Assembly (NCBI RefSeq): GCF_958298935.1
Contig: NC_084942.1
Span: forward strand, 14,205,501-14,269,500
DNA: 64,000 bases
Source of the DNA: Phragmites australis
Lineage: Eukaryota; Streptophyta; Magnoliopsida; Poales; Poaceae
Reading direction: 5' to 3'
The notes under the pieces were generated by a model that was not told the origin of the DNA, ran no database searches, and worked only from the letters and a program-made list of their open reading frames with translations. Both the position numbers and the translations under genes were made by a program. Of the stretch, positions 1-11,644 are shown piece by piece (positions within the stretch are counted from its first letter, which is position 1; the number at the start of each line of letters is the position of its first letter).

Positions 1-1631
1 AAGATTAGAGTTCGAAACCAGTGCACTGCCGCATCCCTTTCCAAGGATAACCCTAACTCCCTTTACCATCTCATATACATGTTTCCCAGTGCGATGCTTA
101 GGAGGTGGTCGAGTCTCAACTTTCACATCAAAAGCTCTCCTATTGCTACAGTACGGGTGATCCTTGCGATGAAATTTATGATAACCTAGGAACACCATTT
201 TTTGGCAGCTGTTTAGTCACAAGCTCTCTGTTTCAACCAAGCAATGCACGCATACAAAGTAGCTTTTGATAGTATGGCCCGATAGGTTACCAAGGGCTGG
301 CCAATCTTAGATTGTTACGAACAACATTGCGCATAGGGTGAAGTTCTCTCATTTGTATTCATCCCATACCCACACACCATTGTTCCACAGTGTTACAAGA
401 TCTTCTATTAATGGTTTTAGGTAGACATAAATATCGTTGTCAGGTTGCCTCGGATCTTGTATCAACACCAGCATCATAAGGTACTTCCGCTTTATACACA
501 ACCAAGGAGGAAGGTTGTAGATACATAGAGTCAGAGGCCAAGTGCTATGACTACTGCTCATGTTGCCGAATGGATTCATCCCATCCGTACTCAACCCAAA
601 TCTTATATTCCTCACATCTTCAACAAATGACTTCTTGTATTTCCTATCGATGTTTCTCCACTGCATAAAATCAGCATGGCGTCTCAGCATTTCATCATCC
701 TTGCGATCCTCGGTGTGCCATCGTATCAATACAGCATGCCTTTTTTTGTGAATAAACGCTTCAAACGGGGGACTACAGGAAAATACCACACCACCTTGAC
801 GAGAGGCCTTTTCTTCTTTGCTTCACCATCGATATCATCACCATCACGCTTGTACCGTGCTGCTCCACAAACAAGACACGCTTCCAAGTCTGCATGATCT
901 ATGCGATACAACATGCAATCATTTGGATATGCATGTATTTTCTGCACTTCCAACCCCAATGGGTACACAACCTTCTTGGCCAGGTACATATTTTCTAGCA
1001 GCACATTCCCCTTTGGAATTAATTTCTGCAAGAATAGTTACAACTCTGTCAAGCTAGTATCAGACCACCCATTGCTTGCCTTCAATTGTAGCAGTGAAAG
1101 CACGATATGCAACTTTGTGTGCTCCTTCTCGCAGCCCGTGAACAACGGTGTTTTAGAGTCCTCTATCATACACTAAAACTTTTCAAACTTTCTTTCATTG
1201 GTGAAGTTCCCCTCCCCATCGTGCAACATCTGCTCCAGATCATCGTCGTCATCGTTAGCCAACATCTGTTCTAGATCATCATCGACTAACGTATCTCCGA
1301 CAGTTGGCATATCGGTGTATTCATCAGACGGCATATCGGTGCACAAGTCTTCATCTTCTCAGCTAATGTGTTGCCCTTCCTATACGAGCTCAGCTTCACC
1401 GTGCTCGGCCCAACGTGTATAGCCAGGCATAAAGCCCATTGGCATCAAGTGGGAATGTATCTGCTGGGCGGTGGAAAACGGTTTCTTGTTCTCGCAATCG
1501 ACGCATGAACAACACATGTATTGAGACTGTGTATTTGACATGTGCGCCGTGGCTACTACCATTAAATATTCCATGCCGTTCTTGTACTCTGCGCTCACAC
1601 GGCTTGCATCGTACATCCATCTTCTGTCCAT
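1..1631 (-). pseudogene. CACTA tnp2-type transposase, degenerate, C-terminus beyond window
   Basis: The transposase of a CACTA element would bind and cut the element ends in the nucleus. Reading leftwards, 1631-1380 encodes a transposon-associated domain that starts MDRRWMYDASRVSAEYKNG, has paired cysteines (CCSCVDC) and ends near YTRWAEHGE. From 1031 to the window edge lies the tnp2 core, with FGLSTDGMNPFGNMSSSHST and NLPPWLCIKRKYLMM inside 789-349, then DWPALGNLSG and the Cys/His pair FVCVHC around 230-300. The frame changes near 735, there is a stop after the first domain at 1380, and the core is split over at least three frames, so I call it a pseudogene. Part of the gap between domains could be introns. 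The family is certain; intactness is not claimed. Confidence 0.88.
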
Positions 1632-1759
1632 CTCCTACCGGCAATTGTCCCGCGTTAGAGGAGCCGCCTTTTGTATGATTTTGCATCCGCTTCCATTGAG
1701 TGTTTGTTGGTGCCATCCCTAGAAATTTTCATTATTATTCAACCCTTATGTAGGACTGA

Positions 1760-2185
1760 ATAAGTAAAAATGAAAAATAAATACACTCATACATCAAGTT
1801 TCTATATTGGAGCTTGCGAATTAAATAAAATATAAAAAATATAATTGGATCTTGCTACATACATAAATATCATGGCTAAATTTTCTAATTCATTAAAAAT
1901 CAAAGATAAATATGATCATAACTAAAGTTTCTATATTGGAGCATGCTAATTAATTAAAATATAAAAAATATAATTAGAGCTTAATACATACCTAAATATC
2001 ATGTTTAATTTTTCTAATTCCTTAAAAATCAAAAATAAATATGCTCATACCTAAAGTTTCTATATTGGAGCTTGCTAATTAATTAAAATAAAAGAATAAC
2101 ATTGGAGCTTGGTACATACCTTAATTTCGTGGCTAATTTTTCTAATTCATTAAAAATCAAAAATAAATATGCTCATACCTATAGC
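1760..2185. repeat. AT-rich tandem repeat, period about 128 bp
   Basis: The phrase AGTTTCTATATTGGAGC recurs at about 1797, 1926 and 2055, followed each time by a run like AATTAAAATATAAAAAATAT and by TCTAATTCATTAAAAATCAAA. That makes a little over three imperfect units with a period of 128-129 bp. It lies upstream (minus sense) of the CACTA-A transposase and is probably part of its 5' non-coding region. Confidence 0.8.
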
Positions 2186-2514
2186 TAATGTAAATCAATA
2201 ATAAGGACACTTTCCACCCATAAGCTACTAATTGAATCTTCCATATCATAAATGAGGTATAATTGCATCTTCATTATCTTAAAACACCATGGCCATAGGT
2301 TTATCTCCATTATTTCAAAATCTAAAGCAATTTAGCAAACAAAATCCAACTAGAAATGGATTGGAGATGAAGTTGCATACCTTGGAACACATAGGGCATG
2401 ATGATTCCTCAAAAGTTTGAAGCCCCCAAGAACTAGATCACCAAAAATGGCCCCCACCGAGTAAGAACAGAGCCCCTCTCTGTTGTGCTCAGGCTTGGGG
2501 AAGAAGAGGGCCAC

Positions 2515-2696
2515 TGTTTTATACTATACACATCACTGTCGGCTCATACCACCAGCCGGCAATGATGTCCAGCTATCACTGTCGGTCGGTGCCCTCAGAC
2601 GATAGTGATGCTCTGCTGAAGCCCCTTTTCACTGCTAGTTCATAAGCCACATTGGCCAATTCTTCCTATGCGGCTTATGAACAAGCTGTTGGTGAT
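2515..2696. repeat. CACTA-A subterminal repeats
   Basis: Short direct and inverted copies of ATCACTGTCGGCT/AGCCGGCAATGAT occur at about 2533, 2551, 2575 and 2610, followed by GGCTTATGAACAAGC. In CACTA elements such repeats are bound by the TnpA-type protein. The same repeat class bounds the complete CACTA at 13833-21202. Confidence 0.8.
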
Positions 2697-3416
2697 ATGC
2701 CTTAGAGGTGATCGTGTATGCAGATTGGATTTGCTTATGGAATTTAATATGATTAAAGGTCCATTAGGGTTTAGAGTCATGTTGGACTTTAATGTGATTA
2801 AAGGCCCATTAGCGTGCTCTATATAAGAAGAGGCAGGAGCCGTGGGCGCATGAGTTCGACCACCAAAACCCTGGCCACCACCTCTTCCTGAACTACCTAC
2901 GAAACCCTTGCCGGGCGCACAGTGCTAGCACACTGGAGTACGATGTTCCATCCCAGTATGTGTGAATACTGTAGAGGCACTGCTGCTATTGCAACGCTGA
3001 TCTTCTCAGTGTAAAGTTTGTGGTGCCGATTGTGCTCTCTGGTCACGGCGCTGGTCCTGCTCTATGGTCAAGGAGCGCGACACACCTGCTTGGGGGTGGT
3101 CGAGGAGTACGATCACCTGGTCGACGAGGTGGTCGACGAGATCGACTACTTCCTCTACGTGATCAAGGACGTGGTCAAGGCTTCCTCTTCATGGTCACAG
3201 AGCTGGTCAAGGAGCGACGTACCTACTCAGGATGATTGAAGAGCTACCTCCTCTGTATTGACGCGCATGACGTTGGATCAATCTTCTCCAACTCTTCTTC
3301 CGCTACACTGCGCGTCTAGTAGTAACGATCTATGGTCTCCTACTCGCATGGTTTCCTAGTTGAACGCGGTAGAGAAATTTTGATTTGTGTGAGCATAGCC
3401 TACCCGTTCCCCAACA
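2697..3416 (+). repeat. 5' LTR of Copia element 1
   Basis: It starts TGTTGGTGATATGCC and ends CCCCAACA, directly followed by a primer binding site. The length is 720 bp. It contains a TATA box and, near 3100-3150, short GTCGA-rich repeats. Its last 150 bases match the 3' part of the minus-strand solo LTR at 13972 (shared GACGTTGGATC and CTCCAACTCTTCTTCCGCT). Confidence 0.82.
2820..2827 (+). promoter_or_regulatory. LTR TATA box, Copia element 1
   Basis: TATATAAG sits 124 bp into the LTR, after GCGTGCTC. The related solo LTR has the equivalent TTATATAAAG on its minus strand near 14560, so the core promoter position is conserved between the two copies. Confidence 0.55.
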
Positions 3417-3417
3417 G

Positions 3418-3430
3418 TGGTATCAGAGCC
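3418..3430 (+). other. Primer binding site, initiator-Met tRNA type
   Basis: TGGTATCAGAGCC begins two bases after the LTR end. This is the usual plant Copia/Gypsy tRNA-iMet primer site for minus-strand DNA synthesis. The leader from 3431 to about 4773 shows no convincing gene; short open frames there have no recognisable domain. Confidence 0.85.
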
Positions 3431-4773
3431 TAGATACGTAGTTTTTGATCTGGATCAGTCACATATAGGTGATATGTGGTAGTAATAGATTGGATCTACT
3501 ATTGTTCTTATGATCGGTTCATGTGATGGATCGGTCGATGCATGGTTTGGTGAAATTGGGACCGGATGAGGTGTGAGTCGATGGAACCATATGACCAAAA
3601 AGATTAGCTCGATCTCCCACCTGGCCGCACGTTCGACATGCCCCTACTGGCTGGAATCACCATCGGGGCTAACAGCGCGCGCCGCTTCATGGTTGAAGAA
3701 CAGCAGATCGAGGTTGTGTGTGTTGTCTTCATTTCTAAAAAACCTGACACGATGATCAATATGATTGATCTAGTGGAAATTGAGGCATTGTGAATGACTC
3801 AAAATCGGCTTGATATGATCAATCCGATGAGATTTTCATAGCGGAACCGCCGTTGCGTATCATACACGCATAGATTGTAATAATAACATGTTCACGTCGT
3901 GACTTTAGAATTCGATTCTATGCTTAACATGTTTTTTGCAGAAAATGATGTGACTGGTATGGCCTTTATGTGTATATGATGCATGTGTGTCATTTTCGTG
4001 GCCTCCGTGCTATGGTTAATTGTAGCCAAAGGCTATCATGTTATTGTATAACAGCTTGCATGCCAACTTGTGATGCTTCATTTTCTCATGTAATTCGTCT
4101 AGTGCTATTAGGTGCAGTAGACTAGTACATGATCATGGAGACTTGAAGCATGATGAGGAAAGGACTATGGCGATGGAGATCACCATGTGAAGGGGCCATA
4201 CTATGTCACAGTCAATATGATTATCTGTGATGCTTTTGATGTTCCTGTCATACTATTCTTTCATGTTTTATATGTAGTGGATATGATTATCATGATATAG
4301 TAGTTTCCCTCAGAAAAATTAAGAGTATTTGATGCCCTTCCAATAGCTGCACCTACATAGGTTTTGATCATTGTTCGGTAGGTCTACCAAAGTAGGGTGC
4401 CATCATTTATCTTAACCAGATAGGGTGGATGTCGGACATTCACACGCATATTGTTGGTTTACTTAACAAAGCTATCAAAATGGTTTTGGGCTTTGGAACA
4501 TGGTGTTGGGCGTCGGGGCATTTGATGCCACCCAACAAACAAGAGTCATATAGGGATATGATTAGCAAGTTGCTGCTTACCTATGTCACTAGGTTTTTAG
4601 CAGTGATGCCAAAGCTCACTAGAACTTAGTTGAATATGGATTTTAGTCCACTATATATCGTTTGAGGGAAAACGGTTGTAAAACATATAGTGGAGTGTCT
4701 TTTGTTAAATTGTTTAATAGAAGATTCACAAAAACATAGTGCTGAATTTGCATGTTTATTTTCTGTTGTAGAT

Positions 4774-5712
4774 CATGGCACCTACCGATCGATTCTTGAA
4801 AAAGAGAGGCTTTCTGGAACAAACTTTATTGATTGGTATAGAAATATGAGAATTGTTCTCAAACAAGAGAAAAAGGAATACGTTCTAGAGGTTCCCTATC
4901 CTATTGAACTAGAAGAGAGTGCGACAACCATTGAAAAGCAGGCTTATGAGAAGCACACTAATGATGCACTTGATCTTAGCTCTCTCATGCTTGCCACAAT
5001 GAACTCTGAGCTTCAGAAGCAATATGAGAATACGGATGCTTACAATATGATTGTGGGACTTCGTGGCATGTTTGAGAACCAAGTTAGGGCTGAGAGGTTC
5101 AACACCTCAAAGTCCTTGTTTGCGTGCAGGTTGGCAGAAGGTAGCCCAGTCAGTCCTCATGTGATCAAGATGATTGGTTACATTGAGAGCTTGGAAAAGC
5201 TTGGTTTCCCCCTTCGCCCTGAGTTGGCTACGGATGTGATTCTCCAGTTGCTACCTGCGAGCTTCGAGCAGTTCATTTTGAATTTTCATATGAATAGCAT
5301 GAAGAAAAGCATGGCTGAATTACATGGGATGCTAAAGACTCCTGAGGAGAGCATTAAGAAAAGCTCTAATCATGTGATGATGGTTCAGAAGGATAGTAAG
5401 AAGAGAATACGCAAAGCCAAGGCAAATACTTCAAATGAGATCTCAAGCTCTAAGCCTAAACCTGTTGGAAAGTCCAAGGCTGGTGCTGCTGCTTCTGATG
5501 CTTGCCACCACTGCCATAAGTTTGGCCATTTGAGGAGGAACTACAAGCTATACTTGAAAGAACTCAAGAAGAAGAAAGGAAGTAAGACTTCCACTTCAGG
5601 TATAAATGTTATTGAAGTTAATCTTGCTACTCGTCCTAATGATTCATGGGTATTTGATACCGGATCGATGATTCATACTTGCAAAATCATTGTAGGGACT
5701 AAAAAGGACTAG
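4774..5712 (+). pseudogene. Copia element 1 gag and start of protease
   Basis: Gag forms the virus-like particle of the retrotransposon. The frame open from 4690 to 5712 encodes a Copia gag (GTNFIDWYRNMRI, MLATMNSELQKQYENTDAY, ERFNTSKSLFACRLAEG). It then has a damaged zinc knuckle CHHCHKFGHLRRNYK, in which the last Cys of CX2CX4HX4C is Tyr, and the protease start SWVFDTGSMIHTCK. The family-typical start ATGGCACCTACCGATCG at 4774 is out of frame with the rest; loss of one CGAT unit there would explain it (inference). A stop at 5710 ends the frame inside the protease. Confidence 0.85.
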
Positions 5713-6610
5713 GAAGTATGCTAGAGGTGAGATGGATGCTCGTGTCGGTAATGGTGCAAAAGTTGTTGTGTTGGCTGTTGGTGTTTATTCCTTATCGCCA
5801 CCCTCAGGATTAGTTTTAGAATTAAATAATTGTTATTACATTCCTACCTTGGGCAAAAACATTATCTCTTCTTCATGTTTAGAAGAAGATGATTATGAAT
5901 TCATAATAAAGAACAAGTGTTGTTCAATTTATTTGAATGGTATGCTCTATGGTATTTATCCATTGGTGAATGGAATATATATATTCGAGATCTTAAGGAT
6001 GTCCTTGTCTATAACATTAATACGAAGATGCCTCGGCTGAATGATTTGAATCCCACTTTTATTTGGCATTGTTGCTTAGGTCATATAAATGAGAAGCGTA
6101 TGCAGAGGCTCCTTAAGGATGGTCTTCTAGATTCATTTGATTTCGAATCATTTGATACATGCGAGTCTTATTTACTTGGAAAGATGACTAAGATGCCTTT
6201 CACTGGTCAAAGTGAGAGGGCGAATGAATTGTTGGCCCTTGTACATACAGATGTATGTGGACCAATGAGTTCTACCGCTAGAGGTGGTTTTCAGTACTTC
6301 ATTACTTTTACCGATGACTTTAGTAGATATGGTTACATCTACTTAATGAGGCACAAGTCTGAATCCTTTGAAAAGTTCAAGGAGTTTCAGAATGAGGTAC
6401 AAAATCAAATAGGCAAGACAATTAAATTTCTACGAGTAGATCGTGGAGGTGAATATTTGAGCCATGATTTTGGTGATCATCCAAAGTAATGTGGAATCGT
6501 TCCATAGTGGACTCCGCCAGGAACGCCTCAATAGAATGGGGTATCTGAACGGAGGAACCGAACCTTGTTAGACATAGTCCGGTCAATGATGAGCCAGTCT
6601 GATCTTCCAT
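5713..6610 (+). pseudogene. Copia element 1 protease C-terminus and integrase, broken
   Basis: The integrase inserts retrotransposon cDNA into chromosomes. Two overlapping frames (5732-6040 and 5917-6489) carry the GAG-pre-integrase zinc-binding stretch (WHCCLGHINEKRM, then a degraded CESYLLGK) and the catalytic core start HTDVCGPMSSTARGGFQYF, ITFTDDFSRYGYIY and RVDRGGEYLSHDF. After 6489 the core continues in other frames (SERRNRTLLDIVRSMM near 6555), then a part normally present is missing. Several stops and at least two frameshifts make this non-functional. Confidence 0.85.
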
Positions 6611-7200
6611 TGTGAGGCCTATGTAAAACGTTTGACATCTGATAAGCTCACTCCCAAGTCAGATAAATGCTTCTTTGTGAGGTATCTTAGGGAAACCAAA
6701 TGATATTATTTTTATAACCGGGAAGAAGGCAAAGTGTTTGTCGCCCGGAATGGTGTCTTTCTGGAGAAAGAGTTTCTCTTAAGGAAAGTCAGTGGGAGCA
6801 CGGTGCAACTCTAAGAGATTCGGGAACCATCAGAAAGTGTTTTAGCTCATAATGAACCACAACTGGATATGCAAAATGTTGCAGAACCTGTTGTGGAGAC
6901 ACCAGCCCCACGTCTGTCAGAAAGGTTCAGTCGTGCACATGAGAGGTTTATATTCCAAACCACGGAGAAGCACGACATATTATTGTTAGATAATGATGAA
7001 CCTAAACCTACTCGGAAGCGATGGTGGGATAGGACTCTCAGAGATGGCTTGGAGCCATGAGAACCGAGATATAATCCTTGCACGATAATTAAGTTTGAAA
7101 CTTGGTTGATCCACCTGATAGTGTTAAAATTATTGAGTGCAAATGAGTTTTTAAGAAAAAGATAGATATTGATGAATATGTTCACATCTATAAGGTGTCG
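6611..7200 (+). pseudogene. Copia element 1 integrase tail and reverse transcriptase start, remnant
   Basis: Degenerate frames still show the integrase-RT linker, for example LTPKSDKCFFVRYLRET (about 6650) and TEKHDILLLDNDEPK (about 6970). These are followed by a corrupted start of the Copia RT domain around 7100-7190, where an open reading would give a KWVFKKK-like motif. The RT palm with its catalytic aspartates is absent, so the element ends here by deletion. Confidence 0.7.
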
Positions 7201-7917
7201 AATATCTAACTATGGGATATATATACGTATAAGGAGTATATCACACAAAGACAGGGTATGTGCAACGCATATTAGGCAGCTTCAGATATCACAGAACCGA
7301 ATCAGCGGTACCTGATACACCCAGAATCAAGGAAGTACATATCAGAAAGGTTTAGATTGGTTACCTAATCCGATACGATCAATATTCAAAACAAATAAGA
7401 GCACCACCCCGTGAGTGATTCCCGTAGCCACCGCCACCTACTCCACCGAAGCCCCCGTTGGGTCGTCTGCCAGCCATAGCGCCTTCGCTGAGAGCTCGTG
7501 CATAAGAGCGACAATCACCAGTGATGGTACCCGACCAATTAGGTTTTGGGCGGTGAAACAGTCGAGATCAGAGCAAAGACAAACCCAGGTTCTGCCTAGC
7601 CCAAACGAAGGTCCATGACAGCCCATCTATAGTTGCCAGCCCATCTGGTATTTTGGTGTCGACGTTTGAAATTCGAAATTGCGGTTGTTGCAGATCTGCA
7701 TACACATAAACATGGCCGGAGCTGGCTGCATCGCTCCGGCGACCTCCCTGCTAAGAAAACATCGGCACAAAGAAATATGTCCGCTCCAGCTAGTTCCCGG
7801 AACATGATTTGTCCAACGTGCATCATCTCATTTTCTAGTGCACAATCGGATCAACAACCGTTCAACCAACATTCCAAAACCATGTGAAGTAGGTGGATAG
7901 GGAAGATAAAAAAAATA
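7201..7917. other. Unassigned spacer, no gene seen
   Basis: Short open frames exist on both strands (for example 7633-7887 plus) but none shows a domain, a consistent start context or repeat structure. It may contain remains of the Copia element or of the interrupted CACTA end, but I cannot match it. Confidence 0.5.
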
Positions 7918-8172
7918 CTCCTTCCTGTTTTAAATATATGACACCTTGATCAAGATCCGATCAAATTTTTAAAACTTTGATTAGCATTTTCTATTAGAAT
8001 ACAGTTACAATATCTAATAAAAATATAATATTATAAAAATATTTTTCAAGACAAATCTACACGTATGATTTTTATATTTCTAAATTAAATATTTTGAAAA
8101 CTATTGACGGTCAAAATTTTAAAAGTTTGACCGGATCTTGATCAAAATGTCATATATTTAAACCAGAGGGAG
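7918..8172. mobile_element. Stowaway-like MITE (Tc1/mariner type), 255 bp
   Basis: The ends are inverted. The left end reads CTCCTTCCTGTTTTAAATAT and the reverse complement of the right end reads CTCCCTCTGGTTTAAATATA, continuing ATGACA. A TA dinucleotide flanks each side (7916-7917 and 8173-8174), as expected for mariner-type TA duplication. The interior is AT-rich and carries no gene. Such elements are moved by a mariner-like transposase supplied elsewhere. Confidence 0.9.
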
Positions 8173-10883
8173 TAACTTCTTACTGTCAGATATCCTTCAC
8201 ACGAACTTTCTTCGTTTGATACGAGGTTTTTTTCTTTTTTTGTGGTACCATATTTTTCCAGTCACTTCCAAAGTGACTTTGTATCGTCCTCCATAACCTC
8301 CTCCATTAGGTCACTGCATGCATAAGTGTCTGAGGGTGAGGTTATCTATTTCTTTCTCTTCTGTATCAGATGTATCATGTTCCTCATCTATCCGTAAATC
8401 ATGGTTTTTTATCGAAACGCTTGTAGCTCTATCTATATCAGTTTGTTTTATGTTATGGACTGATAAAGCTATATCTTTATTATCATATGTTTTTAGGTAA
8501 GAGGTATCTTTATTATCATGACCCATTGATATACCTATATTATGGATAAGTGAAGAAATGCAAGAACTAAAAAAGATAAAATTGAATTGGGATGCGACTA
8601 AAGAATGCGTGTGCATCCTTAGGTCCATTAGCGCACACACTTTTTGTTTTTTGCAAGTTTCCACCCGCTCGAACTAAGAAGGCAAAAAAAATAAAAAAAT
8701 CTCCAGCCTCGCTGCCCCATGCATCCACTTTGGTCCCTCTCTCGCTGGATCACGCATTCGGATAGATGGGGCAATGAGAAAACGGAAAAGACCGTGTGAT
8801 TTGTGGTAGCAATTCTATGCAACTTTAAGGGCAAGTCAATACAACTTTGAAAAGCAAATTTAGGAAAAAATTCAAGCACAAATTTCGGAGGAAAAGTTGT
8901 CCAGTAAATTGCAAGGACAAAACGCTGCAAAAATGAGAGCAAAATGTGTACATATTTCGAATGTGCACATTCACAATATAAGAGCAATTAGTGGAATTTT
9001 TAGGAGCAAAATTAGGAGATTATGAAAAAAAGTATTCTAAAAAAGTAAATAAGCGTAATTTGAAAAAGCAAATTAAGATATCAGGAGGAGCAAATTGGTT
9101 TAAAATTTGGGAGCAAATCAGATCAAAACATTTGAGCAAAATCAAGATTATAGGATGAACGAATTAGTTGAAGAAAAGAAATCAACATAACATTAGAACA
9201 CAAATAGTTGATTCGGAAAACAAACTAGGATTATTGCAAACAAAAATTGAAAAGCAATTTGTTGTATTCGGCTAAGCAAATTTGATACAGTATATAGGCA
9301 AATTGTATATCTACAGATAAAATTTGAAAAGCAGTTTGATGTACTTCGCTAGGAAAAATTGGAGTAGAGGCAAATTGGTACATATGCCAAAAAGAAAATC
9401 GGAGTAGAGCAATTGGGGCAAGAGATTTGAGGGTCGCAACCTTGCAAAACCAACAAGATGGCGGCTCCATACCAGGCTGAGTTGGAGAGGCCGGCAGCGC
9501 TACTCCGAGGGGGACAAAACCAACAAGGTGGGGGCTCCACCAATGAACACATCAAAAAGCATAGGAACATGGAGGAAAAAGGGGAAGAGTGAAATTGAAG
9601 CGGCGAGAGGGAAGAAATGAACTAGGAGAGAGGACATAGGTCAAAATGAGTGAGGAGAAGGCTTTCCCCACTTGAAACATACTGATATACGGGCAGCAGA
9701 TCGATCTGGGCATCGCACATGGCGTCCCATGAATTACTGAGGCCACCTCTGGTCAGATCCGGCCACCACGGAGGTGGAGAGGAGGCGCGGCTACTCATCT
9801 GGGCGGCCACGGCGGTGTCGCGAGGACTTATCTAAGTGGCAATGCGCGAAGCAAACAACAATGGCGAGATGCCTAATAAAACTTCATTGGCAGCGGGATC
9901 CCCGCTCAGCAGCATGGTGGTGGGTGTCCCATCTGGGCAAAAACAGCAGCAAAACATCATCCCATCTGGGTGGCAATGCATAGCGGCACCCATTTTTGGG
10001 GCCAATGATAGTGATCGAGGCTCAATTCTTGGAGTGGGGGAGAGAGAATGAGAGCAGGAAAGGGGAGACGTGTGACACACGTGCAGGGAGGAGAATGAGT
10101 GCGTAGATGGCTCGGTGCCATGTGAACATGCACAAAAGTTGAAAAATCCACATACCACCCGGATCCACGAATACGCAACCGATGGCCGATCGAGAGTGTG
10201 GGCCAGAGTGCACGAGCATGCACGCTCGGAATATAGACTTTATCAATTGAATTATCAACGGACATAGAATCCTTGTTAGGCTCTTCCAAGTTGCGCTTAG
10301 CTGCCATCAGCTTCACTCAGTGCATGTTGTGCTCATTCACCCTTGACTCCCATCTCTTACTCGCACCAGCAGACGGTGCCAAAGGCGAGGCCAGCCTTGG
10401 GATCCCTTCCATGACATGTCTCGACTATGCAGCTAACTTCTTGTCACTGTGTTCATCAAGAGTCCCCAACTTGCCCTCAGCGCCAGCCGCGGCTGCGTCT
10501 GGACCACCAGTGGCAGCGCCCAAATGGGCCGGTGCCAGGGCAGTAACCGCGCCCTACAGCTTGGGAGCAGACAATTCCAGCCTAGCTGCACCCACAGATG
10601 ACGCGCCCTGCAACCACCATCAAAACTTCACAAGCCAACATGCTCACATTCGTCCCAACAGCAGCAATCAGCACACCATTTGCACCAAAGTCCTCCGAAC
10701 CGACCTCAAATATATTTGGCAAATCTGACTGCTCAAATTGAGTCAACACCTTCTGTACTCACAGAAGGTAGTGTACATGCGACATCAACGGTTCTTACTC
10801 AAAAATCACAGATACCGCAAGATAAAAAACATTTTGACAACACGATTGAGCAGGGTACTAGCCCAAAACCTCGCAGCGGGGCA
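8173..10883. other. Unassigned region with degenerate GCAAATT-rich stretch, no supported gene
   Basis: Between about 8820 and 9450 the words AGCAAATT, GAGCAAAAT and GCAAATTGG recur irregularly, suggesting an old decayed minisatellite. Around 9790-9980 the phrase CATCTGGG(C/T)GG recurs three times. Open frames at 10273-10728 and 10680-10883 are Ala/Pro/Ser-rich, without a recognisable domain; the latter runs into the CACTA-B tnp2 fragment and may be its 5' part. No RNA gene or promoter could be supported. Confidence 0.5.
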
Positions 10884-11530
10884 CTAGTGTTTGAAATGGT
10901 GAATAGCATCAAGGTTGTTTTTGGGAAGCTGCCGAAGGGTAAAAAGAGGAAGAAAAGTGAGACACCTATCGGCATACTGTGGAAGAAGATGCCAATTTTC
11001 TTTAAGTATTTACCCTACTGGAAGGACTTGGATATTCGCCACAGCATCGATGTCATGCACGTTGAGAAGAATGTGTGTGATAGCATCATTGGCCTCTTAC
11101 TGGACATACCGGGCAAGACAAAAGCATTTTAAAATCAGGACAGAGCTACACCCTGAAGGCAGACCAAATGGGAAACATTATCTTCCCCTGGCTAACTACG
11201 CTCTAACACCTGAGGAGAAAAAAGCACTGTGCAAGTGTTTACATGGGGTGAGAGTCCCAACTGGTTACTCATCCAACGTCAAGAAACTAGTCTCGATGAA
11301 ATATTTGAAGCTAATCGGCATAAAGTCTCACGATTGTCATGTGATGATGACGCAGATGCTCCCTATTGCAATCTGGGGTATCAAGCCAGGATACATAAAG
11401 GTGGTACCACAAGGTTGTGTCACTTCTTCAACGCAATTGCTCAGAAGGTGATCGATGCTGAAAAGCTGGGTGCTCTACATAGTTACTTGGTAGAGACTCT
11501 GTGCCAACTTGAGACTCCGCTGCGACAAAC
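10884..11530 (+). pseudogene. CACTA-B tnp2 transposase fragment
   Basis: The fragment begins mid-domain with VFEMVNSIKVVFGKLPKG. It continues through PYWKDLDIRHSIDVMHVEKN and GLLLDIPGKTKAF, a typical tnp2 block. A frame change near 11130 leads into LHPEGRPNGKHYLPLANYAL, VPTGYSSNVKKLV and GIKSHDCHVMMTQMLPIA. A further shift near 11425 leads to FFNAIAQKVIDAEKLG and VETLCQLE, the start of the downstream domain, which then breaks off. The N-terminal half of tnp2 is missing, and the fragment joins abruptly to peptidase exons. Non-functional transposase relic; high certainty on family. Confidence 0.87.
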
Positions 11531-11644
11531 TCGATATCAATTTCATAAGCTTGTGGTGCCTGTAAGTGCCTACAATCTACCCCTACATTCATATATCTAC
11601 AAATGTATGCTATAAAAGCTAATGACTAGTAACTTGTTCTGTAG

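Larger units (their letters stand above)
1..2696 (-). mobile_element. CACTA (En/Spm) element A, partial; right end cut by a Copia insertion
   Basis: This is a minus-strand class II element. It is recognised from a tnp2-type transposase (1-1631) and, to its right, subterminal repeats of the ATCACTGTCGGCT type (about 2515-2696). The body continues beyond the left window edge. The expected terminal CACTA motif is absent on the right because a Copia LTR begins at 2697, immediately after a subterminal repeat. No target site duplication can be shown since both ends are missing. Confidence 0.85.
2697..7200 (+). mobile_element. Ty1-copia element 1, degraded and 3'-truncated
   Basis: It is a plus-strand LTR retrotransposon inserted into the CACTA-A terminus. 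The order is 5' LTR (2697-3416), primer binding site (3418), a leader of about 1.35 kb, gag, protease, integrase and a reverse transcriptase start. Recognisable coding stops near 7190. No 3' LTR is visible, so the 3' half has been deleted. The solo LTR at 13972-15460 belongs to the same LTR family, judged from both ends. Confidence 0.88.

Noticed and set aside
10273..10728. 151-codon Ala/Pro-rich open frame as an independent gene
   Set aside because: Low complexity, no domain, and directly upstream of a CACTA tnp2 fragment; more likely transposon leader or chance.
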